Shown here piece by piece: positions 1 to 6,766 of a stretch of 24,548 bases of DNA; within the stretch, counting starts at the first letter, position 1, and every line of letters begins with the position of its first letter. Below the pieces are notes generated by a model, which saw only the letters and a list, made by a program, of their open reading frames with translations, made no database searches and was not told where the DNA came from. The stretch lies in contig JBCCFD010000063.1 in assembly GCA_039029915.1 (NCBI GenBank), positions 1 to 24,548 of the forward strand. The letters run 5' to 3'. A program made the translations under genes and the position numbers. The DNA is from QQUD01 sp039029915. GTDB taxonomy: Bacteria > Chloroflexota > Anaerolineae > Promineifilales > Promineifilaceae.

Positions 1-5
1 ATGGC

Positions 6-725
6 ATGAAAATAGCCGTTACAGATGAACTCTTTGAAAATTATCCAGATGCCCAAATTGGGTTGCTGATTGTAAAAGGAATAAATAATCCACCGTCAAA
101 ACCTGAGATTATTGAACTGCTTCATGAGGCACAAGAGGCGGTTCGGGCGCGATTTGAGGGGCAAGTTGTTAGTCAACTGCCACAGGTTTTGCCCTGGCGA
201 GAGGCTTATAGGCAGTTTGGGGCTAAGCCGAAAAAATACCCTTCTTCTATCGAGAATTTGATCAAGCGTACCCTAAAAGGGGAGCAACTCAATTCTATTA
301 ATTCGCTGGTGGATATTTACAATATTGTTTCTTTGAGACATGTTTTGCCGGTGGGGGCTGAAGATTTGTCGAGGATGCAAGGAGATTTACGATTGACGAT
401 TGCGGGGGATAATGAGCCACCCGTTAAGCTGCTTGGCGAGAAAGAAGCACGACCACCATATCCAAATGAGGTGATTTACACAGACGATCTAGGGGCAATC
501 TGCCGCCGCTGGAACTGGAAGGAGGCGGATCGGACGAAGCTGACGAATGAGTCCCGAAATGTGCTGTTTGTGATTGAAATCTTGCCGCCGATTGAGCGAG
601 CCACACTAACCAATGCGATGTCTGATTTGGAGGATTTACTGCATCAATTTGTAGGTGAACCCGATTGGATGAAAACGGCCGTTTTAAACAGCAATTCTCC
701 CCAATTTGAATTTAGTCTTTCGTAG
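6..725 (+). CDS. Stand-alone B3/B4-domain protein (PheRS beta editing-domain-like)
   Basis: A 239-residue soluble protein resembling the free-standing B3/4 domain family, homologous to the editing module of phenylalanyl-tRNA synthetase beta. What I see: an N-terminal 'LFENYPDAQIGLLIVKGI' strand-turn-strand, the signature 'PWREAYRQFG' near residues 63-72, and 'INSLVDIYNIVSLRHVLPVGAED' split over residues 98-120, which is the family's conserved substrate-pocket segment. There are no signal peptide or membrane segments. The family is usually 220-240 residues, so it looks complete. The frame stays open to the window's left edge, but the Met at position 6 matches the normal family start. A role in hydrolysing mischarged tRNA or free aminoacyl adducts is suggested by the domain only. 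The next gene is convergent, with an inverted repeat between them. Confidence 0.8.
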   Translation: MKIAVTDELFENYPDAQIGLLIVKGINNPPSKPEIIELLHEAQEAVRARFEGQVVSQLPQVLPWREAYRQFGAKPKKYPSSIENLIKRTLKGEQLNSINSLVDIYNIVSLRHVLPVGAEDLSRMQGDLRLTIAGDNEPPVKLLGEKEARPPYPNEVIYTDDLGAICRRWNWKEADRTKLTNESRNVLFVIEILPPIERATLTNAMSDLEDLLHQFVGEPDWMKTAVLNSNSPQFEFSLS

Positions 726-755
726 GACACGCGTTCTTATTTCGAGCGTCTATTT

Positions 756-804
756 ATGGAACGCAGATTGCACTGATTAAATGGATGAATCTGCGCTCCA
801 TTTT
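756..804. terminator. Inverted repeat between convergent genes, probable terminator
   Basis: Left arm ATGGAACGCAGATT (756-769) pairs with AATCTGCGCTCCAT (788-801), with 13 of 14 positions matching. The right arm runs into TTTT (801-804). It sits in the 93-base gap between the stops of two convergent genes, so a transcription-stop role is likely on the + strand; the minus side lacks a good U-tract. The 'CGCAGATT' words also resemble a dispersed intergenic repeat, so it may be a repeat copy doing this job. Confidence 0.5.
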
Positions 805-818
805 GCAAAACTAACGAC

Positions 819-3800
819 TTAGCGCTCGATGAGCGGTAGATAGATGATAAATTCTGTGATTGTGATTTCTTCAATGTCGAAGGTGGCTGTCACCTCCTTT
901 GACGAATCCATCGTTAGCTCACAGCTATCGTCGCCTATACAGCCGCCACCCCAACCCGCAAAAACTGAACTATCATCTGGTGTTGCGGTGAGCGTTACGG
1001 CCGTATTTTCTTCTAGAATCAAGGTGCACGTGCTGTCACAGTCAAGTGGATCGCCATTCATAAACAGCTGACCAGTACCTTCACCCAATTTTGCAATCGC
1101 GAGTGAATAAGAAACGGCCGTATCCGTGCGGATAAAGCTGGCCGTTATCGATTTGGCTGAATCCATAGTCAGGTCGCAGCTTTCGGTGCCCTCACAGGCG
1201 CCACCCCAGCCCGCAAAGATTGAATTGGCATCGGGCGTGGCTGTCAGCGAAACGGCTGAGTCTTCTTCAATCTCAATCGTACAGCTGCCGTTGCAGGTGA
1301 GTAAATCACCATCCAAAAAGAGCTGCCCAGCACCCGTTCCAATCAGATCGATCGTTAATGGAAAGAGAATCGGTTCGCCATTTTCAGCAAAATTAACCGT
1401 AATCGTTTTAGCTGAATCCATGATCAGGTCACAGAAACCAGTTCCCTGGCAATCCCCACTCCAGCCGATAAATGAGGAGTTTTGGAGGGCTGAGGCGGAG
1501 AGAGAAACGGCCGTATCCGCATCAAAACCAAACGCACAGCTATTGTTACAGACAATTGGGTTGTTATTTAAAAAGAGCTGCCCACTGCCAGAGCCAATCA
1601 CATTAATAGATAGTTGGAACTGGAGCGGCTCCTGATTGTCGTTAAAGTTGGCGGTGACCCCCTTGGGCGAATCCATCGTAATTTGGCAGCTGCCGCTACC
1701 TTGGCAGGCCCCCGCCCAGCCAGCAAAGGTGGAACCACCGTTTGGCGTTGCCGTGAGCGTGACGTCTGTGTTTTCCAAAATGTTAACAGTGCAGCCATTA
1801 TCGCAGTCTAAAATTGCGCCATCTAGGTAAATATCACCGCCGCCAGAGCCAGCCACCTCGATGGATAGCGGATATGAGACCGGAATCTGATCAAAATTGA
1901 CGGTCACATCCATCGCCGAACTCATCGTGAGATTACAGCTGCCTGTGCCAGAGCAATCACCGCCCCAACCAACGAACGTTGAGTCGTTATCCGGGGTGGC
2001 TGTGAGCGTAACGGCTGAATCTTCCAAAATGTCAATTTCACAGCTGCTGCTGCAGGTTAGCGGGTCGCCATCTAAAAAGAGCTGCCCGCCACCCGTTCCA
2101 ATCAACTCAATGGTGAGCGGGTAAAAGACAGGCAGGGCGTCAAAATTTGCCGTGATGGATTTGGCAGAATCCATGGTGAGATTGCAGCTGCCAGTGCCGC
2201 TACAGTCGCCACCCCATCCGGCAAAAGTTGAATTGGCATCCGGTGTGGCCGTGAGCGAAACGGCCGTGTCTGGGTCGAATTCAACCGTACAGCTGCCGTT
2301 GCAGGTCAGCGGATCGCCACCTAAGAACAGTTGTCCGTCCCCAGAGCCGATCAGCTCAATGGACAGCAAAAAGACCGATGGGGCAAAAGCGGATTCATAC
2401 GGTCCCATATCAATGATCCCATTTTGAACACGGGCATTGCCGGCTAAATCACTGTTGCTAGCGCTTATCGCCTCATAAGCGGCCGTGTCACCAGCGTTGA
2501 TGGCGGGCGAACTTTCTTGAAGGTTAAAATCACCGTTAGTCGTTGGGGCACTGGCTGCCGCAGGCTGACTGACAAATTGAGGGTTGACGTCAAGATTATT
2601 ACCTAAATTAGTGCCCGCCTGATTATTCCAGCTACTGCTCCCACCGCTACCTTGAATGATGCTATTTTTGATCGTGGCTGAACTGCTGGCTATGGTCGCT
2701 GCCAAAGTGCCGGTCCCAGAGCTATCTTTATTGTTCCAAAAAATGCTGTTCACAATTTCCGGATCACTCAATTGAATGCTTGTTATGCCGCCAGTGGCGC
2801 CATTGGTTTCGTTTCCGCTGACGGTGACATTGTTTAAAACGGGGCTGCTGCTAAAAAAGTTAAACATTGCCCCGGCCCCTAGCTCTGCAAAATTGCCCGC
2901 CAGCAAGGCGTTGCTTAGGATAGGGTCACTATTTAAATAGCTGTACATTGCCCCACCATATTCAGTTGCTTCATTCCCTTGGAAGATGGCTTCATTGAAA
3001 ATTGGGTCAGAGCTACGGTTGTAGATAGCGCCACCATTTTCGGCGCTGTTATTTAAAAAACTCACGCTGGTATAAGTGGCATCAGCGGAAAAATGGTAGA
3101 CAGCACCCCCCTCAAAATTAGTTGAGTTATCATCGAAAGTGGTACTGGTGACAAGCATCTCACTGCTGGCGTGATAAATAGCCCCGCCCGTTGCCATATT
3201 GTCCTCAAGACCGGCTACGTTATTAATAAATTCGCTGTTGCTGATCGTAATATCGCTGCTTTGCACGCTGTTGATGGCGCCACCTTCCCAAACGGCAAAA
3301 TTGTGGTCAAAATAGACATTTTCTAGCGTGACGTCGCTGTTAGCGTTGTGAACAGCCCCGCCCGCAAAGAATGCTTGATTGCCGATAAAACTGACGTTTT
3401 TAACCTGTACAAGGCTGTTTTGATTATAAAGCCCACCACCGCTGTCGTGTGAAAGACCGCCAGCCGGTTCGCTACTGCTTGCCACACCCCCTGTGATGGT
3501 AAACCCGTCGACAACGGCCGTTTCCGACACATTCAACGCCACCACCACGTGATAACTATTTTGTCCAACCAGATTGTCGGGATCAGTTAAAATGCCGTCA
3601 GCATTTGTGTTATCGTTTTTCTCAATATCTCCACTGAGAACGGTTATGTTCTGTGCCCAATCACGACCGGCTCGCGTCGCTTCGGTGCCGTCAAAGCCTC
3701 CGTAAAGCGCGATACCGTTGGCAAGCTGTAGCGTCTCTGAGATGTTGCTGCTGCTGGTTGTGGGGTAGTGGACGCCTTCTTCAACCCAGATTTCATCCCC

Positions 3801-4031
3801 GCTGGTGGCTTGCCCAAGCGCGGTCGACAAGCGACAGGCGTTGCCCCAGCTGGAGCAATTTGCGCTACCTCGTTGGGTTGGTGCGGCGTAGAGTGTGCTG
3901 TTGGCTGAAAAAACGGCCGTTGTGCCGAGTGCTCCCCAAACTGCTAAAACGACTGAAATTGATAGTAAAAATAAAGCAACAAGAACTACACTTTTTGTTG
4001 GTGATCCCTTCGATGCGTGCGGACGATGCAT
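819..4031 (-). CDS. Secreted beta-helix protein with six InlB-like repeats and YLPL tail
   Basis: A large exported surface protein of about 1070 residues. Numbering from the upstream ATG at 4049: hydrophobic signal/anchor helix at 21-48; a WGNAC-containing N-terminal segment typical of parallel beta-helix (choice-of-anchor/PMP-like) proteins; an Asn/Gly/Ala-rich right-handed beta-helix at about 165-470 with repeated 'GGAIYN/GGAVYH' turns; six divergent InlB B-repeats at 560-636, 644-719, 726-802, 811-887, 896-972 and 981-1057; and a C-terminal 'IIYLPLIER'. Every InlB unit carries a C-x3-C pair and a C-x5-C pair. I prefer the ATG at 4031 because GGAGGG lies 5-6 bases before it, while the ATG at 4049 has no ribosome-binding site. 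The role is probably adhesion or polysaccharide interaction outside the cell, and the ligand is unknown. There is no enzymatic signature. Confidence 0.8.
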   Translation of the reverse strand: MHRPHASKGSPTKSVVLVALFLLSISVVLAVWGALGTTAVFSANSTLYAAPTQRGSANCSSWGNACRLSTALGQATSGDEIWVEEGVHYPTTSSSNISETLQLANGIALYGGFDGTEATRAGRDWAQNITVLSGDIEKNDNTNADGILTDPDNLVGQNSYHVVVALNVSETAVVDGFTITGGVASSSEPAGGLSHDSGGGLYNQNSLVQVKNVSFIGNQAFFAGGAVHNANSDVTLENVYFDHNFAVWEGGAINSVQSSDITISNSEFINNVAGLEDNMATGGAIYHASSEMLVTSTTFDDNSTNFEGGAVYHFSADATYTSVSFLNNSAENGGAIYNRSSDPIFNEAIFQGNEATEYGGAMYSYLNSDPILSNALLAGNFAELGAGAMFNFFSSSPVLNNVTVSGNETNGATGGITSIQLSDPEIVNSIFWNNKDSSGTGTLAATIASSSATIKNSIIQGSGGSSSWNNQAGTNLGNNLDVNPQFVSQPAAASAPTTNGDFNLQESSPAINAGDTAAYEAISASNSDLAGNARVQNGIIDMGPYESAFAPSVFLLSIELIGSGDGQLFLGGDPLTCNGSCTVEFDPDTAVSLTATPDANSTFAGWGGDCSGTGSCNLTMDSAKSITANFDALPVFYPLTIELIGTGGGQLFLDGDPLTCSSSCEIDILEDSAVTLTATPDNDSTFVGWGGDCSGTGSCNLTMSSAMDVTVNFDQIPVSYPLSIEVAGSGGGDIYLDGAILDCDNGCTVNILENTDVTLTATPNGGSTFAGWAGACQGSGSCQITMDSPKGVTANFNDNQEPLQFQLSINVIGSGSGQLFLNNNPIVCNNSCAFGFDADTAVSLSASALQNSSFIGWSGDCQGTGFCDLIMDSAKTITVNFAENGEPILFPLTIDLIGTGAGQLFLDGDLLTCNGSCTIEIEEDSAVSLTATPDANSIFAGWGGACEGTESCDLTMDSAKSITASFIRTDTAVSYSLAIAKLGEGTGQLFMNGDPLDCDSTCTLILEENTAVTLTATPDDSSVFAGWGGGCIGDDSCELTMDSSKEVTATFDIEEITITEFIIYLPLIER
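879..2372 (-). repeat. Six tandem coding repeats (InlB-like, about 252 bp period)
   Basis: Six units of about 77 residues, spaced about 84 residues apart, encode 'LxIxLIGxGxGQLFLxGDxLxC..C' followed by 'AVSLTATPDxxSxFAGWGGxC' and 'SCxLTMDSAKxITxNF'. The units are similar enough at DNA level to have arisen by tandem duplication, yet diverged at many synonymous sites, which argues against recent expansion. Three units (at 997, 1507 and 2260) carry the palindrome ACGGCCGT at the equivalent position and three do not. Confidence 0.85.
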
Positions 4032-4158
4032 ACCAACCCTCCATTTCATTCTTAAGTTTTAGTTTGTCTGATCACTTTTATCAGAAGACCATACCTTTTC
4101 TGAGACTAGAATAAGGGGCGACTGTTATGGTTAACCTTACAATGAAAGTTTCGTTTTG

Positions 4159-4201
4159 AAAAGGCGAGACGATTAGCAAGCAATTTGTCGTCTCGCCTTT
4201 T
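4159..4201 (-). terminator. Rho-independent terminator of bioY
   Basis: A perfect 14-base stem, AAAAGGCGAGACGA (4159-4172) against TCGTCTCGCCTTTT (4188-4201), with a 15-base loop. Read on the minus strand it follows the bioY stop by 24 bases and ends in TTTT. The A/T tracts on both sides would let it act in either direction, but only bioY transcription enters it from an annotated gene. Confidence 0.85.
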
Positions 4202-4225
4202 ATTAGAGGGTTACGCAGAAATTAA

Positions 4226-4813
4226 TCAAGTAGGCTGTTGACGTGTTCCCATTAGGTTCCAGACCAATGGTAAAAGTAGCGCTGCAAGCATAACTTTAAA
4301 TAAATCGCCTAATAAAAATGGCGTGAGGCCAAAGCTGAATGCATCCTGCCAGCTAACGGCTAAAACGGTGCGCAACCACGGGACGCCAAACAAATAAATC
4401 ACGACGTTGCCAGCAATCATTGCCATCACAGTTGAAAGAATGTGACGATCCCAACCTTTTTCGGCCAGCCAACCGACCAGCATGGCCGCTGGTAAGAAGC
4501 TGATTAAGTAGCCGCCTGTTGGGCCGAAAAAGGTTTGGAAGCCAAAGGTGCCCCCAGCAAAAACGGGTAGATTCAGAACGCCGCCTTCAAAAAGGTAAAG
4601 CAATACGGCCGTTCCGCCTCGACGCCAGCCTAAAAGTGCCCCCACTATCAATACCCCAAACGTTTGTCCGGTAACAGGGACTGGTCCAATGGTAAAAGAC
4701 AATTGGGCAGTCATCGCGATGAGCAATGACCCCGCGAGGATTAAAAATAGATCGTATGTAATGGCGGAGGTGCGCCGTTGAGGTCGCCAAATATCTGCAT
4801 AATTTAAAATCAT
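4226..4813 (-). CDS. bioY: BioY, biotin transporter substrate-binding (S) component
   Basis: A 195-residue integral membrane protein of the BioY family, the biotin-binding S component of ECF-type vitamin transporters. Visible family marks are 'LLIAMTAQLSFTIGPVPVTGQTFGVLIVG' (split over residues 31-60), 'GGVLNLPVFAGG', 'FGPTGGYLISFLPAA' and the C-terminal 'FLLGDLFKVMLAALLLP'; about six membrane helices are expected. The length is normal for the family. AGGAG lies 11 bases before the ATG at 4813. No bioM/bioN (EcfA/EcfT) genes are adjacent, so it either works alone or uses a shared energising module elsewhere. It is transcribed away from the adaptor genes and ends at a strong terminator. I found no recognisable biotin-repressor operator upstream. 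Confidence 0.92.
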   Translation of the reverse strand: MILNYADIWRPQRRTSAITYDLFLILAGSLLIAMTAQLSFTIGPVPVTGQTFGVLIVGALLGWRRGGTAVLLYLFEGGVLNLPVFAGGTFGFQTFFGPTGGYLISFLPAAMLVGWLAEKGWDRHILSTVMAMIAGNVVIYLFGVPWLRTVLAVSWQDAFSFGLTPFLLGDLFKVMLAALLLPLVWNLMGTRQQPT

Positions 4814-5125
4814 TGTTCTCTGTTCTCCTAAAATTTTGTCAGATTGAGGTGAAGTGCGAATTGAAGGTACATCCCACCTTTGGTTAAAATTCCCGAGAAA
4901 ACAAAACCCCCTAAGTTTTAAAAAGTTGCCAAACGAAGATGAAAAATGAACATTCTTTCAAAATGTGACCAATAAGCGAATAATATTTTCAGAAGCTATC
5001 ATTGTTTTCAAAACAAATTGCAGACTCTTTCCACCCTCTCTCCACATTTCCTCCAGATTTGAAAATTATAGTCAGTTCATACTTATTGATTCGGACGAGA
5101 AAAAATTCTCGCAACTGGAGGTTTT
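4814..5125. promoter_or_regulatory. Divergent 312-base intergenic region between bioY and the export operon
   Basis: An AT-rich gap that must hold promoters for both bioY (minus) and the adaptor-ABC operon (plus). I see a weak -10 candidate TATAGT at 5067-5072, a small perfect stem CGAGAA/TTCTCG at 5096-5101 and 5106-5111 with an AAAA loop, and the adaptor ribosome-binding site GGAGG at 5117-5121. The stem sits 5 bases before that site and could modulate translation. No convincing -35/-10 pair was found and no gene is present. Confidence 0.4.
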
Positions 5126-6682
5126 ATGAACAAAAATCGCATCCTGTGGGCCACGGTAGGTATTGTGGGCTTTTTGGGATTATTATTTGTATTTAGCCAA
5201 AATAACGGCCGTTCCGCCAGCGCCCAAGTCGAAATTTCAGGTGACGTCGTTGAAGCATTTATTGGCGATCTATCTGCTGGGGCAACCGCTACCGGGCAAC
5301 TGCTTCCTCGGGAAGAAGCCGTTTTATCCGTCGATGCACCGGGGCGAGTGGAGGCTGTTTTTGTACGCAGCGGTGATACCGTTCAAGCCGGTGACCCGCT
5401 GGTTCAGTTAGATACGGCCGTTTTAGAAATTGCCGTGCAGCGGGCCGAACTTTCTCTTGAAGTCGCTGAAATTCAATTAGCTGATTTGCAAACACCGGCT
5501 AAGGCCGTCGATATCGCCTCAGCTGAAGCATCAGTCAATAATGCTCGGGCTCGCCTAGATGATCTTTTAGACGGACCATCAGCAGAAGAGATTGCTATCG
5601 CAGACGCTAATTTACGCGTTTCAGAAGCAAATCTAGCGTCCTCTTATGCGGATTTAGGATCTGCTCAAGACTCAATTACAGAGTCCCAAATCGAAGCAGC
5701 CCGAGCGAATCTGCTAAACGCTGAAATTCAGCTAAATGCGGCTGTTGAGCGCAATGAAGACAATCCCACTGAAGAAACCCATCAAGCCCGCTTGAATGCG
5801 GAGCGAGTATATGCAAACGCAAAAGCACAGCTTGATACGTTACTAGCTGGTCCTGACGTTAACGCAGCGGCAAGCACAGTTTCTAGCCGAGATGCTCGGT
5901 TAGATGCCAGCCAAATTGATTATCAAAACACCCTCGATGGGGCCTCTGAAATTGATATTGCGAACGCGCAAGCATCACTGGCTCAGGCTGAAGCAAACTT
6001 AGCCACGCTTTTGGAAGAACCGACCGCTGAAGAAATTGCCTCTGCTCAATCTGAGGTGGAGCAAGCTCAAATTAGCTTGGAAAATGCCCAAGACTCTTTG
6101 GCTGCAGCTATGGTTGTGGCGCCGTTTGATGGCGTGATTACGGCCGTTTATACAAATCTCGGTGAAATCGGGATGGGAGCAGTCGTTGAGATTGTGAATA
6201 CGGCCAGTTTAGAAGCGGTCATTGAGGTTGATGAAATCGATATTGGCAGTTTCGCAGAGGGTCAACCGGCCACCATTACGCTTGAAACATGGCCAGATGT
6301 TGAAATTGAAAGCCAGATTGCTTTTATCTCCCCAAGCTCCCAAAGAGATAACAATGCCCTAGTGACTTACGATGTTTACCTTGAATTAGGTGAATCAGAC
6401 CTCCCCCTTTTAATCGGCATGACCGCTAATGCGAACTTGATTACGACGCAGCGAGAGGATGTCCTGCTCGTGCCAAATGCGGCCATTACCCCAGATCGTC
6501 AGGCGGGGACCTACTTTGTGGATGTCCAGCTAGCTGATGGTACATCACAAGAAGTCGAAGTCACTATTGGTTTACGAGACGGCGATTTTACGGAAATTAC
6601 CAGTGGTTTGGTTGAAGGTGACAAATTAATTATCGAACCCATTGGCGCAGATGAAATCGATGTTGATGGTCCATTTGGATGA
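5126..6682 (+). CDS. HlyD/MacA-type membrane fusion adaptor 1
   Basis: A 518-residue adaptor subunit of an ABC exporter (HlyD/RND adaptor family; compare Bacillus YknX and E. coli MacA). An N-terminal membrane anchor at residues 6-23 leaves the rest outside the cytoplasm. A split biotinyl/lipoyl-like half-motif is at 63-97 ('SVDAPGRVEAVFVRSGDTV') and 328-358 ('VVAPFDGVITAVYTNLGEI'). They flank a very long Ala/Glu/Gln-rich alpha-helical hairpin at about 98-325, interrupted by recurring LLDGP/LLAGP/TLDGA/LLEEP turns at 147, 239, 269 and 295. The beta-barrel and membrane-proximal domains follow, with 'LLIGMTANANLIT' and 'GLVEGDKLIIEP'. GGAGG lies 4 bases before the ATG. It is the first gene of an apparent operon, followed by a paralogous adaptor, an ATPase and a permease. 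The substrate is unknown. Confidence 0.88.
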   Translation: MNKNRILWATVGIVGFLGLLFVFSQNNGRSASAQVEISGDVVEAFIGDLSAGATATGQLLPREEAVLSVDAPGRVEAVFVRSGDTVQAGDPLVQLDTAVLEIAVQRAELSLEVAEIQLADLQTPAKAVDIASAEASVNNARARLDDLLDGPSAEEIAIADANLRVSEANLASSYADLGSAQDSITESQIEAARANLLNAEIQLNAAVERNEDNPTEETHQARLNAERVYANAKAQLDTLLAGPDVNAAASTVSSRDARLDASQIDYQNTLDGASEIDIANAQASLAQAEANLATLLEEPTAEEIASAQSEVEQAQISLENAQDSLAAAMVVAPFDGVITAVYTNLGEIGMGAVVEIVNTASLEAVIEVDEIDIGSFAEGQPATITLETWPDVEIESQIAFISPSSQRDNNALVTYDVYLELGESDLPLLIGMTANANLITTQREDVLLVPNAAITPDRQAGTYFVDVQLADGTSQEVEVTIGLRDGDFTEITSGLVEGDKLIIEPIGADEIDVDGPFG

Positions 6683-6766
6683 TAGTTTATAAGGCAGAAG
6701 GCAGGAGGCAGAAGGCAGATTCATTCAGCTTTCAGTCCTCATCCTTCATCCTTACTTAAGGGTTTT
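6683..6766. repeat. Purine-rich then pyrimidine-rich spacer repeat
   Basis: The gap between the two adaptor genes holds a direct repeat GGCAGAAGGCAG twice, two bases apart (about 6692-6717), followed by a CT-rich stretch of 'TCAGTCCTCATCCTTCATCC' type. It is unlike the flanking coding DNA. It ends in AAGGG, which can serve as the ribosome-binding site of the ATG at 6767. Confidence 0.6.

Noticed and set aside
844..2427. Several + strand open frames (844-1071, 1126-1635, 1897-2124, 2152-2427) with similar proteins
   Set aside because: They are antisense shadows of the six tandem InlB repeats. Their mutual similarity comes from the repeats on the minus strand, and they have no ribosome-binding sites.
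3653..4114. 153-codon + strand frame
   Set aside because: It is antisense to the N-terminal part of the beta-helix gene; the Arg/Cys/Leu-rich translation is typical of a shadow frame.
4129..4136. Palindrome GGTTAACC upstream of the beta-helix gene, considered as a biotin-repressor-like operator
   Set aside because: It lacks the long spaced GTAAC half-sites of BirA operators and lies downstream of bioY, not before it.
5067..5072. TATAGT as a firm promoter of the export operon
   Set aside because: No acceptable -35 lies at 16-18 bases and it is 54 bases before the ATG in AT-rich DNA, so it is kept only as a weak candidate within the intergenic entry.
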